Source: Mariprofundaceae bacterium (lineage in GTDB: Bacteria; Pseudomonadota; Zetaproteobacteria; Mariprofundales; Mariprofundaceae). Taken from it: a stretch of 18,965 nucleotides of DNA. The stretch covers positions 1 to 18,965 of the forward strand of contig WFOJ01000219.1 in the NCBI GenBank assembly GCA_015488125.1. Direction: 5' to 3'. The position numbers and the translations under genes were made by a program. Below, piece after piece: positions 7,780 to 14,575 of this stretch (position 1 is its first letter; each line of letters begins with the position of its first letter). A model generated the notes under the pieces. The model was not told where the DNA came from, made no database searches, and worked only from the letters and a program-made list of their open reading frames with translations.

Positions 7780-9377
7780 CGATGAGTGATGCCGATGTGT
7801 TGATAATCGGTGCAGGCGTGGCCGGCAGCTTGCTGGCCTGTGAATTGCAACAGGCCGGATTCAGGGTGCATTTGCTGGAAGCTGGCGGTGCATATAATCG
7901 CCAACAAGCGCTGCATAGCTATCGTCAGGCATGGAATCGTAATTTTCAATCCGCCTGGCCAGACTGGCCGTGGACGAGCGTACCCCACCTGGAAGAGCCG
8001 GAGCATTATTACGGCAAACAACCGCTACCAGGCTACCGTCCTGCCTTTATCAAAGGTGAAGGCGGTACGACCCGGGTGTGGACGGGTATGACGCCGCGTT
8101 TTTTACCAGAGGATTTTAGACTGTACAGTCATTATGGCGTTGGCCGTGACTGGCCACTGGATTATCAGCAACTGGAACCTTGGTACGTACAGGCCGAACA
8201 TCGGCTTGGTGTTGCAGGAAATAGCAATCAGGATCAAGGATCACCGCGCAGTGCCCCCTATCCGATGCCGGAAATTCCACTAACCTATGCTGAATTGTGG
8301 ATGGCCAACAAACTGAAAAAACACGGCATACAACTGATTTCATCCCCGGCAGCCAGAAACTCACGCCAGTGGCAACAGCGTCCGCCTTGTTGTGGCAGCA
8401 ACACCTGCACACCAGTTTGTCCTTCCGGTGCCCGTTACGACGCCGGTGTGGATGTGCAACGTGCCAAATCCCTGGGTGTCAGGGTTTCATTGCAACACGT
8501 CGTCTGGAAACTGGAGCATCAAGATCGATATATTGTCGCGGTACATGCCAAAAAACCAGATGGGGTGTCGCAACGTTACACTGCCAAATGCATTGTGCTG
8601 GCTTGCAACAGCATTGAAACACCACGTTTACTGTTAATGTCCGCAACGGAAACGTATCCGCGAGGGCTAGCGAACAGCTCTGACCAGGTGGGACGAAATC
8701 TGATGGATCATGTGTTCCTACGCTATCGTTTTGCAACGCCCGAAGCTGTGTGGTCAGGGCGTGGTCCCCAGGCTGTAGGACATTTTCTACACGGTCGTTA
8801 TGGTGCATTCCGTCGACGGTACGCAGCAGCCAAGTTGTTTGTTAGTAACGATGCTGATGTCATGTCACAAACAACGCATATGCTGAATGATCCTGCCAAC
8901 TGGTATCAAGCTGTTGAACGATTGCGTCATAGTATCAGTCACAGTGCCGCTCTGGGAGCTGAAATAGAGACGTTACCGACATCAGATAATCGCCTACATC
9001 TGGATGCTCAGCGTCGGGATCCACTGGGTTTACCGCTACCGCGCATTGATTACGCCATCAGCGAATACAGCGAACGCGGTGAAAAACACTGGCACGAGGA
9101 ATTACTGCGCATTATTGCATTGCTGGGCGGTACACCGCTGAAGGTCAAACGCAGCCTCAGCGCTCACCACCCCTGCGGTACTACCCGAATGGGCGATTCG
9201 CCCCGTGATTCGGTGGTCAATGCCGATGGTCAGTGTCATGATCATCCGAATCTGTATATTGTCGGTGGCAGCGTGTTTCCGACCATTGGCACAGCTAACC
9301 CCACTTTGACTATTGCCGCTCTGAGCTTGCGTCTGGCAGCGCATCTGAAGGCTGTATTAACAGGGAAATCATCATGA
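7776..9377 (+). CDS. GMC-family FAD dehydrogenase, catalytic subunit with FeS-type cysteine motif (GDH-alpha-like)
   Basis: The 533-residue flavoprotein starts without a signal peptide and opens with the FAD-binding Rossmann motif LIIGAGVAGSLLACELQQAG. GEGGTTRVWTGMTPRF is the second FAD contact. Residues 205-215 read CCGSNTCTPVC, the CCx4Cx3C motif that in FAD glucose dehydrogenases holds a 3Fe-4S cluster. The C-terminal GMC block has HHPCGTTRMG (His 464 and 465) and ANPTLTIAALSLRLA with Asn 508, giving the His/Asn catalytic pair. It would oxidise a sugar or polyol in the periplasm, exported as a passenger of the preceding Tat subunit. Close relatives are the catalytic subunits of glucose, sorbitol, fructose and gluconate dehydrogenases; the substrate here is unknown. 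No multi-heme cytochrome subunit gene follows. An alternative start is the ATG at 7782. Confidence 0.85.
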   Translation: MTMSDADVLIIGAGVAGSLLACELQQAGFRVHLLEAGGAYNRQQALHSYRQAWNRNFQSAWPDWPWTSVPHLEEPEHYYGKQPLPGYRPAFIKGEGGTTRVWTGMTPRFLPEDFRLYSHYGVGRDWPLDYQQLEPWYVQAEHRLGVAGNSNQDQGSPRSAPYPMPEIPLTYAELWMANKLKKHGIQLISSPAARNSRQWQQRPPCCGSNTCTPVCPSGARYDAGVDVQRAKSLGVRVSLQHVVWKLEHQDRYIVAVHAKKPDGVSQRYTAKCIVLACNSIETPRLLLMSATETYPRGLANSSDQVGRNLMDHVFLRYRFATPEAVWSGRGPQAVGHFLHGRYGAFRRRYAAAKLFVSNDADVMSQTTHMLNDPANWYQAVERLRHSISHSAALGAEIETLPTSDNRLHLDAQRRDPLGLPLPRIDYAISEYSERGEKHWHEELLRIIALLGGTPLKVKRSLSAHHPCGTTRMGDSPRDSVVNADGQCHDHPNLYIVGGSVFPTIGTANPTLTIAALSLRLAAHLKAVLTGKSS

Positions 9378-10177
9378 AACATTTACGGATTCGGTATTTG
9401 CTGCCATTACTCACGACTATCAGTCTGCCTGTGCAGGCAGTGGAAATTGAAGCATCATTTTCACCGGCGCTATGGAGTTACCGCCAGAGTATGGCCACTG
9501 TGCCGGGTACGACGACCACACCGATGAATGCCAATGTTAGTGGTCTGGCATGGCTGTTGGATGTACAATTTCGCAAATCCTTTCCTGCATATCGTTTATC
9601 CATTGGTTTAGCTGGTGAATCTCTGGGTTCTGTACGTGGTCGCGATGAAATTGGCAGTCAGGCGGGTACTGCCGTGCAGGATACGTTTGACATCAATCAT
9701 AACGAACTACGCGCTGATGCTCTTTGGCAGTGGACGGATATGCTGGCCGTTGGTGGCTGGGCAGCCTGGCAGGATGATATTCACTGGCGCAGCAACCATA
9801 CGGTGGGTGGTTTGCGTACGCCATTCCCGGGTCTTGCCCCTGATCCGGCACGGGAAACGATTCAGGGGACGTGGATTGGTATCTCCGGGCAGGTTTATGC
9901 ACACCAACACAAGCTTCGCTTGCGCCTAGATATTGGCGTACCACTGGTCGTTAAAACCGTTAACGATATCTATCCTGGTGAAACCTTTACCAACAATCAA
10001 ACATTCCGTTACAATTTCGCTGCTGATTATCGCCTTTACACCTGGTCAAACGGCATGACCACCCATCTTACTACCGCTTATCGTTTTCGCGAATTGGGCA
10101 ACGAAATACACCCAACTGCCTATTGGCCACGTCAGCAATGGCGGGTATTGTCGTTGGGCGTTCGGCAAATATGGTGA
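9374..10177 (+). CDS. predicted outer-membrane beta-barrel protein of unknown family, last gene of the cellulose operon
   Basis: The 267-residue product has a clear signal peptide (MKHLRIRYLLPLLTTISLPVQA). The mature part alternates polar and aromatic/hydrophobic residues in strand-like stretches (GLAWLLDVQF, LRADALWQW, TWIGISGQVYAH, LRLRLDIGVPLV, NFAADYRLYTW) and ends VLSLGVRQIW. A terminal aromatic residue is the usual Bam signal of barrels. Its ATG overlaps the stop of the dehydrogenase gene (ATGA), so it is translationally coupled to it. I do not recognise the family. Other cellulose operons encode a barrel called BcsS, but I see no diagnostic motif to equate them. It could be a porin for an oxidised product or substrate, or an anchor for surface cellulose. 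Confidence 0.7.
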   Translation: MKHLRIRYLLPLLTTISLPVQAVEIEASFSPALWSYRQSMATVPGTTTTPMNANVSGLAWLLDVQFRKSFPAYRLSIGLAGESLGSVRGRDEIGSQAGTAVQDTFDINHNELRADALWQWTDMLAVGGWAAWQDDIHWRSNHTVGGLRTPFPGLAPDPARETIQGTWIGISGQVYAHQHKLRLRLDIGVPLVVKTVNDIYPGETFTNNQTFRYNFAADYRLYTWSNGMTTHLTTAYRFRELGNEIHPTAYWPRQQWRVLSLGVRQIW

Positions 10178-10207
10178 TTGCCTTTTATCTTCCGGGGATT
10201 ATATTGC

Positions 10208-10244
10208 GCGCCCCTTTTGCGGTTTTCGCATATCCACAGGGCGC
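10208..10244. other. nested hairpin between the cellulose operon and rplY
   Basis: GCGCCC at 10208-10213 can pair with GGGCGC at 10239-10244, and TGCG/CGCA (10218-10221 with 10227-10230) forms an inner stem. There is no T-run, so this is not a standard terminator. It could be part of the rplY leader or a Rho-independent-like pause. The whole 129-base gap between the barrel gene and rplY shows no other clear element. Confidence 0.2.
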
Positions 10245-10306
10245 TGCTACGGGCATACCCGTCAGATGTTATCCCGCTGGTTGAACAGCAGATGAAGGAG
10301 TTTTCA

Positions 10307-10912
10307 ATGACTACACTTACACTCAAGGCGCAGTTGCGCGAAGAAACGGGACGTAACGCCAGCCGTCGTTTGCGTCGCGCAGGCCGCCTACCTGGCATCA
10401 TCTATGGCGGTGGAAAATCCGATCTGCCTGTTACCATGAACAGTAACGAGGCGCGTAAGCTGCTGAATATCGAAACTTTCTATACCAGTATTGTCAATAT
10501 TGATGTCGCTGGTCAGAAAAATGAAGCTGTTTTGCTTAAAGATGTGCAGTGGGATCCTGTATCGGATGAGCCTGTCCATCTGGACTTTTTGCGCGTCAGC
10601 GTTGGCGATACCGTGCAGGTTGAAGTGCCCGTGGTCGCTGTTAATGCGGAAAAATCTCCCGGCGTGATCAAGGGCGGCAAGCTGGATATTGTTCGTCATG
10701 TCTTGGAAGTCTCCTGCCGTGCCGATGCAATTCCTGAGCATATCAATATCGATTGTTCTTCATTGGAACTGGGCTCCACCGTTCATATTGAGGATATTGA
10801 ATTACCAGAAGGCGTGACTGTTCCGCATGAAGTGAACTTCACTGTTCTTAACCTCAGCGTCGTCAAGGGTGGCAAGGGCGAAGAGGCTGAAAGCGAAGAA
10901 GAGGAAGGTTGA
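10307..10912 (+). CDS. rplY: 50S ribosomal protein L25, long (general stress protein CTC) form
   Basis: L25 binds 5S rRNA in the large ribosomal subunit. The 201-residue product begins MTTLTLKAQLREETGRNASRR and contains RRAGRLPGIIYGG, the typical L25 N-terminal 5S-binding domain. The TL5-like C-terminal domain includes VHLDFLRVSVGDTVQVEVPV and VLEVSCRADAIPEHINID. It ends with an acidic tail (GEEAESEEEEG). I chose the ATG at 10307 because AAGGAG at 10295-10300 lies six bases before it and the known N-terminus starts there. The frame is open further upstream to 10178, but that part has no homology. pth follows eight bases after the stop, the usual rplY-pth-ychF order. Confidence 0.95.
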   Translation: MTTLTLKAQLREETGRNASRRLRRAGRLPGIIYGGGKSDLPVTMNSNEARKLLNIETFYTSIVNIDVAGQKNEAVLLKDVQWDPVSDEPVHLDFLRVSVGDTVQVEVPVVAVNAEKSPGVIKGGKLDIVRHVLEVSCRADAIPEHINIDCSSLELGSTVHIEDIELPEGVTVPHEVNFTVLNLSVVKGGKGEEAESEEEEG

Positions 10913-10919
10913 TCCCTTC

Positions 10920-11489
10920 TTGAAGCTACTGGTTGGCCTGGGCAATCCGGGGCAGAAGTATCAGCAAACGCGGCATAATGTCGGTTTTCGTTTTGTCGAT
11001 CATATTGCCAGCATAGCGGGGGTGAAACTTGCTTCATCCCCGCGTTTTCGCGCCGATATGGCCGATGCGCACATTGGTGATGAGCGTGTGCTGCTGGTGC
11101 AACCGCAAACATTTATGAACAACAGTGGCGAAGCTGTCGCTCCGCTGTGCCGCTATTATCAGCTCGCTACTGATGATGTATTTGTCGTCTTTGACGACCT
11201 TGATCTACCGGTGGGCAAAGTGCGTCTGCGGCATGGTGGCGGTCATGGTGGTCATAATGGCTTGCGTTCATTGCATCAGCATTTACCGGATACGGATTAT
11301 TACCGTCTGAAAATTGGCATTGGCAGACCGGACCATGGTAATATTACCGCCTGGGTACTCGGCCAGAGAAGCGAAGATGAGCGCGCTGCCGAGGCCATCG
11401 CCTTTAAGGCACTGGCGCAGCAGTTGCCGCTGATCCTTCGTGGTGAGCTTGCCAAGGCAGCGAACGCCATCCATCTGGCGATACAATAA
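10920..11489 (+). CDS. pth: peptidyl-tRNA hydrolase
   Basis: Pth frees stalled peptidyl-tRNA by cleaving the ester bond between peptide and tRNA. The frame is open from 10869, but the family N-terminus KLLVGLGNPGQKYQQTRHNVGF begins at the TTG at 10920, preceded by GAGGAAGG at 10901-10908. A TTG start is therefore likely. With this start the product has 189 residues, close to the usual length. Catalytic His 19 (RHNVGF), Asn 9 (GNPG), Asp 92 and 93 (VFDDLDLP), the FMNNSG loop and GGHGGHNGLRS are all present. It sits between rplY and ychF. No sign of decay is seen. Confidence 0.95.
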   Translation: MKLLVGLGNPGQKYQQTRHNVGFRFVDHIASIAGVKLASSPRFRADMADAHIGDERVLLVQPQTFMNNSGEAVAPLCRYYQLATDDVFVVFDDLDLPVGKVRLRHGGGHGGHNGLRSLHQHLPDTDYYRLKIGIGRPDHGNITAWVLGQRSEDERAAEAIAFKALAQQLPLILRGELAKAANAIHLAIQ

Positions 11490-11505
11490 TGAGGTTGGAT
11501 TTATT

Positions 11506-12600
11506 ATGGCATTGAGTATTGGAATTGTCGGTCTGCCGAATGTGGGCAAATCAACGCTGTTCAATGCGCTGAATGGTGGCGGCGCGGAAGCTGCCAATTA
11601 CCCTTTTTGCACCATTGACCCGAATGTGGGCATTGTGCCTGTTCCTGACCCCAGACTTGATGCTCTGAGCGCTATTGTCAAGCCTCAGGCTGTGCAGCAT
11701 GCGGTGGTGGAGTTCGTTGATATTGCAGGTCTGGTCGCCGGCGCTGCCAGCGGTGAAGGGCTGGGCAATCAGTTTCTGGCCAATATCCGGGAATGTTCGG
11801 CCATTGCGCATGTGGTGCGCTGTTTTGATGATGGCAATATCACCCATGTCGCTGGCCAGATCAACCCGCTTTCCGATATTGAAACCATTGACACCGAGCT
11901 TATGCTCAAGGATATGGAAACCATGCAGCGCGCTGTTCAGCGCACGGCCAAGCTTACCAAAACCGGTGACAAGGATGCACGCAAACTACTTGATCTGCAG
12001 GAAAAAGTCCTCGCCGCGCTGGAAGATGGTATCACCGTTCGTCGGCAACAACTGAGTGAAGATGAACAGCTGGCTCTGCGCGATGCCTGCCTACTGACAG
12101 CCAAACCTGTGCTGTATATTGCCAATGTTGACGATGGTTCATTGCCTGATGGCAACGAACTGGTTGACCAGGTGCGTCAGCATGCCGCTGGAGAAGGCGC
12201 GCGCGTGGCGGTTGTCTCCGCCCAGATTGAGGCTGAGCTGGCTGAAATGGACGAAGCATCCCGTCTGGAATTCCTTGGCGAGATGGGGCTGAAAGAACCC
12301 GGCCTGAACACCGTTATCCGTGAAGCCTACACCTTGCTGGATTTGATCACCTACTTCACCGCTGGCGTCAAGGAAGTTCGTGCCTGGACGATCCATCGCA
12401 ACGATACCGCGCCTCAGGCTGCTGGCGTTATTCACACAGACTTTGAAAAAGGCTTTATTCGCGCGGAAACCATTGCCTACGAAGATTTCATCGCCTGTAA
12501 TGGTGAGCAGGGCGCAAAGGAAGCAGGCAAGATGCGCCTTGAAGGAAAAAACTATATTGTGCAGGATGGCGATATCATGCACTTTCGTTTCAACGTTTGA
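11506..12600 (+). CDS. ychF: YchF, ribosome-associated Obg-like ATPase
   Basis: YchF/OLA1 is a universally conserved P-loop ATPase of the Obg group that associates with ribosomes. The 364-residue product (E. coli form 363) has the G1 motif GLPNVGKST at residues 9-17. It also has the family stretch NYPFCTIDPNVGIVPVPDPRL, the G3 region DIAGLVAGAASGEGLGNQFL and NVDD at the G4 position, where GTPases have NKxD. That change explains ATP preference. The C-terminal TGS-like domain ends IVQDGDIMHFRFNV. I chose the ATG at 11506, with GAGG at 11491-11494 upstream, over the longer open frame because the family N-terminus starts there. tRNA-Arg begins seven bases after the stop. Confidence 0.97.
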   Translation: MALSIGIVGLPNVGKSTLFNALNGGGAEAANYPFCTIDPNVGIVPVPDPRLDALSAIVKPQAVQHAVVEFVDIAGLVAGAASGEGLGNQFLANIRECSAIAHVVRCFDDGNITHVAGQINPLSDIETIDTELMLKDMETMQRAVQRTAKLTKTGDKDARKLLDLQEKVLAALEDGITVRRQQLSEDEQLALRDACLLTAKPVLYIANVDDGSLPDGNELVDQVRQHAAGEGARVAVVSAQIEAELAEMDEASRLEFLGEMGLKEPGLNTVIREAYTLLDLITYFTAGVKEVRAWTIHRNDTAPQAAGVIHTDFEKGFIRAETIAYEDFIACNGEQGAKEAGKMRLEGKNYIVQDGDIMHFRFNV

Positions 12601-12607
12601 TACACAA

Positions 12608-12684
12608 GCCCTCGTAGCTCAGCTGGATAGAGCGGCCGCCTCCTAAGCGGCAGGCCACAGGTTCGACTCCTGTCGAGGGCACCA
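12608..12684 (+). tRNA. tRNA-Arg (anticodon CCT), CCA encoded
   Basis: A 77-base cloverleaf: acceptor GCCCTCG (12608-12614) pairs with CGAGGGC, the D-arm is GCTC...GAGC, and anticodon stem GCCGC/GCGGC encloses loop CTCCTAA, giving anticodon CCT that reads AGG. The T-arm is ACAGG-TTCGACT-CCTGT. ACCA is encoded at 12681-12684. tRNA-Arg genes are frequent integration sites, and an integrase start remnant follows 160 bases downstream. Confidence 0.97.
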
Positions 12685-12690
12685 TTCAGT

Positions 12691-12725
12691 AAAAGCCAGT
12701 AAACTTATATTATACTGGCTTTTTT
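12691..12725 (+). terminator. Rho-independent terminator after tRNA-Arg
   Basis: AAAAGCCAGTA (12691-12701) pairs with TACTGGCTTTT (12713-12723), and the 3' arm runs into a short T-run. It lies 6 bases after the tRNA and ends transcription of ychF/tRNA-Arg. Confidence 0.85.
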
Positions 12726-12743
12726 ATTGTCTGTTAGTTCGAT

Positions 12744-12761
12744 ATAGTCCAGAATAGACCA
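12744..12761 (+). repeat. direct repeat ATAGWCCA, possible integrase arm-type site
   Basis: ATAGTCCA (12744-12751) and ATAGACCA (12754-12761) repeat with a 10-base period, between the tRNA terminator and the integrase start. Short direct repeats containing GTCCA-like words are common ahead of tRNA-linked tyrosine integrase genes, where they bind the integrase N-terminal domain. The role here is inferred from position. Confidence 0.35.
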
Positions 12762-12845
12762 CCTGAAGCGTGAAAAAATGTTGGTATTTTGTTGGGCACA
12801 AAAACACCATGTGCCAACAACCACGCTACACATGCAGGAGCGTAT

Positions 12846-12923
12846 ATGTTGGCAGATATTCAAATCAAAAAGTTCACCTTATCAGAGGGAAGGAAAGGCC
12901 ACGTCCCGTCAAGTGGTGTATAA
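12846..12923 (+). pseudogene. truncated start of a tRNA-linked tyrosine integrase gene
   Basis: An ATG with AGGAG at 12836-12840 five bases before it opens a 25-codon frame, MLADIQIKKFTLSEGRKG and a few more codons before TAA. This resembles the start of P4/CP4-type integrases, which begin MxLTDxxIRxxKPxEK. The 3' side merges into IS3-family sequence, so the integrase was cut by that element. The call rests on a short match, the strong ribosome binding site and the location after tRNA-Arg. The original island cannot be identified. Confidence 0.4.
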
Positions 12924-13089
12924 AGGTTGCGTGCCAGTATGGGGTTCATCCGAACCGGGTGGCAGTTGGAAGAAAGTCGCCCCGGACAATCTGTAGGCAC
13001 TGTTTGTCGGCAATCATTCGGCGTTTGATCCGGATGCAGAGAAGAAGATCAAGGAGCTGCTTGTGAAGATTGGCGAGCAAGGTTCTTGA
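12893..13089 (+). pseudogene. IS3-family orfA remnant (frameshift and nonsense)
   Basis: QYGVHPNRVAV, the helix-turn-helix core of IS3-type OrfA (usually xFGVHPNQIxxWK), is read in one frame near 12936. The continuation WKKVAPDNL, then TAG at 12994-12996, then ALFVGNHSAFDPDAEKKIKELLVKIGE up to TGA at 13087-13089 is in another frame. So there is at least one frameshift and one nonsense codon. OrfA would be the DNA-binding part of the transposase. Confidence 0.65.
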
Positions 13090-13452
13090 ACTTTCCATTG
13101 CTTGGCAGTGCCGGTTGCGGAATGTACTGCATTCGAGCTTCTATTAGCAATTTTCGCCTCTGCGTCGGTTTCATCCGAATAGCTTGCATTGATGCGCAAG
13201 ATGGGCATTGTGCCCATCTATCCGAAGCGGAACATATCCAGGCCGGACAAGGCACACGGTATCAGCAGGACGGTGGGGGCACTGCTGCATGGATCATGTA
13301 TTCATCGAGCGTTTGTGGCGCAGCCTGAAATACGAGGAAATCTACCTGAAGGCGTATGATACTGTTGCCGAGGCCAAGGCCAGGCATTAGTGCCTGGATG
13401 CGCTTCTACAACGCCCAACGCAGACATCAGAGCCTTGATAACCAGACGCTAG

Positions 13453-13611
13453 GAGTCTGTCGGACTTTGATCAATCTACTACGAAAAAGCGGATATTGGC
13501 CAAATCTTCGTCCTGTTTTTGTTAAATAGCGCTGCTATTCGCCGCCAACAGGCCGTATATTTGACTCAATCCCACTATTTCTCGCGACGATTGCCAAAGT
13601 TCGACAGACTC
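13453..13611 (+). mobile_element. MITE copy 1 (159 bp, CTAG target)
   Basis: Ends GAGTCTGTCGGACTTTG and CAAAGTTCGACAGACTC are inverted repeats with one mismatch. CTAG flanks both sides (13449-13452 and 13612-13615). It has no coding capacity. The interior holds a small hairpin AATAGC-gct-GCTATT. The TSD and GAG ends fit a non-autonomous derivative of an IS5-like element; the parent is not in the window. Confidence 0.85.
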
Positions 13612-13615
13612 CTAG

Positions 13616-13774
13616 GAGTCTGTCGGGCTTTGATCAATCTACTACGAAAAAGCGGCTATTGGCCAAATATTCGCCCTGTTTTTGTTAAATAGCGCTGCTA
13701 TTCGCCGCCAACAGATCGTCTATTTGACTCAATCCCGCTATTTCTCGTGACGATTGCCAAAGTTCGACAGACTC
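13616..13774 (+). mobile_element. MITE copy 2 (159 bp), tandem with copy 1
   Basis: Same length and orientation as copy 1, with only scattered substitutions. It shares the CTAG at 13612-13615 with copy 1 and is followed by CTAG at 13775-13778. The arrangement means one copy inserted into the CTAG duplicated by the other. Confidence 0.85.
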
Positions 13775-13849
13775 CTAGATTCAGTCTACTTCGATGGACT
13801 GAGTATGCTGCTCGCGGCATGATTCCAGATGCGGATGGCACACCTGAGT

Positions 13850-13878
13850 GACCTACCCAGAAAACGGGAACCACTTTA
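13850..13878. repeat. right-end inverted repeat of the IS3-family remnant
   Basis: CCCAGAAAACGGGAACCACTT within this segment matches CCCAAAGAGGGGGAACCACTT near 16738-16759 apart from a few positions. There it adjoins the start of an orfA gene on the other strand. It therefore marks the end of the element after orfB. The usual terminal CA is replaced by TA here, or the true end differs by a few bases. Confidence 0.6.
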
Positions 13879-13933
13879 CCACGCAGTAGAACTGCTAACC
13901 TGAATTCCTGAGTAAAAATAGAGAAGATGATAC

Positions 13934-14575
13934 ATGGCTCACGTATTTCCTGATATTGCCATTTCCTTACCGGCATGGTTGCAACACTATTCTTTTGATA
14001 CTGCCTATCCTGCAGTGGAAAATCGCATGCAATTGGTTATTGAACTTTCGCGGCTTAATGTTGAACTGGAAACAGGTGGCCCTTTTGCCGCTGCCGTTTT
14101 TGATGTACGCAATCATCGGCTGCTTGCTCCTGGCGTCAACCGCGTTGTGCCTGCGCATGCTTCAGTCGCACATGCTGAAATAATCGCCTTGACCATTGCT
14201 CAACAGATGCAACACCACTTTGATCTTGGCGCCACACCTGAAAGCAGTTATGAACTGGTAAGTAGTACGGAACCTTGTGCGATGTGTTTTGGCGCCTTGC
14301 CCTGGTCAGGTATTTCTTCTCTGGTATGTGGTGCCCGCGATGCTGACGCCCGCAGGATAGGCTTTGACGAGGGGCCAAAGCATCAAGATTGGCAACATCA
14401 ATTGCGTGCGCGTGGTATTCAGGTACAAACCGATGTGTGTCGAAAAGATGCTGTTGCAGTTCTGGAGTGTTATGGTGACAAGAATATGCCTGTTTATAAC
14501 GGTAGAGCGGGAAAACGGCAGCTCACACATCACTCTAGGAGTCTGTCGGACTTTGGCAGTCGTCACGAGAAATAG
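13934..14575 (+). CDS. zinc-dependent nucleoside/nucleobase deaminase, 3' end rewritten by a MITE
   Basis: The 213-residue product belongs to the cytidine/deoxycytidylate deaminase-like superfamily. It has HAE at residues 80-82 (zinc ligand His and catalytic Glu) and PCAMC with the two zinc Cys at 115 and 118. The pattern is closest to guanine/cytosine/tRNA-adenosine-type deaminases of this fold. The order HAE...PCxxC, FAAAVFDVRNHRLLAPGVN and the late MPVYNG are typical; the exact substrate is unknown. The natural frame runs into a MITE at 14539, so the last 12 or so residues (SLSDFGSRHEK) and the stop codon come from the MITE. The start ATG has the weak site AGAGAAGATGATAC before it. It is a single gene between two tRNA-linked scars and may be an acquired cargo gene. 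Confidence 0.82.
   Translation: MAHVFPDIAISLPAWLQHYSFDTAYPAVENRMQLVIELSRLNVELETGGPFAAAVFDVRNHRLLAPGVNRVVPAHASVAHAEIIALTIAQQMQHHFDLGATPESSYELVSSTEPCAMCFGALPWSGISSLVCGARDADARRIGFDEGPKHQDWQHQLRARGIQVQTDVCRKDAVAVLECYGDKNMPVYNGRAGKRQLTHHSRSLSDFGSRHEK

Larger units (their letters stand above)
13187..13822 (+). pseudogene. IS3-family orfB transposase remnant, deleted, frameshifted and split by MITEs
   Basis: ALMRKMGIVPIYPKRNISRP (from about 13187) is the HTH/pre-DDE part of IS3 OrfB. Soon after comes DHVFIERLWRSLKYEEIYLK (from about 13293), normally more than 100 residues further on, so an internal deletion has removed the first catalytic Asp residues. A frameshift near 13385 leads to SAWMRFYNAQRRHQSLDNQT. 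The next codon holds the CTAG where the MITEs inserted, and DSVYFDGLSMLLAA ends at TGA 13820-13822. Confidence 0.8.
12893..13878 (+). mobile_element. decayed IS3-family element carrying two nested MITEs
   Basis: Remnants of orfA (about 12893-13089) and orfB (about 13187-13822) lie in order, followed by a right-end repeat (about 13850-13878) that matches the end of another IS3-type fragment at 16729-16761. The left end is not recognisable, so 12893 is approximate. The element has frameshifts, a nonsense codon and an internal deletion, and must be inactive. Two tandem MITEs split orfB at a CTAG. Confidence 0.75.

Noticed and set aside
9374..10177. Calling the barrel gene bcsS
   Set aside because: Only position and barrel-like pattern suggest it; no diagnostic motif was recognised.
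12778..12996. 72-codon frame after tRNA-Arg as a new small gene
   Set aside because: It lacks its own ribosome binding site, and its second half is the frameshifted orfA remnant of an IS3 element.
13049..13255. Minus-strand frame between the orfA and orfB remnants
   Set aside because: No family resemblance; it is antisense to decayed transposase sequence and has no ribosome binding site I could see.
13453..13774. Tandem repeats as a possible CRISPR or satellite array
   Set aside because: There are only two units of 159 bases with transposon-type inverted ends and CTAG duplications, and no spacers; they are MITEs.
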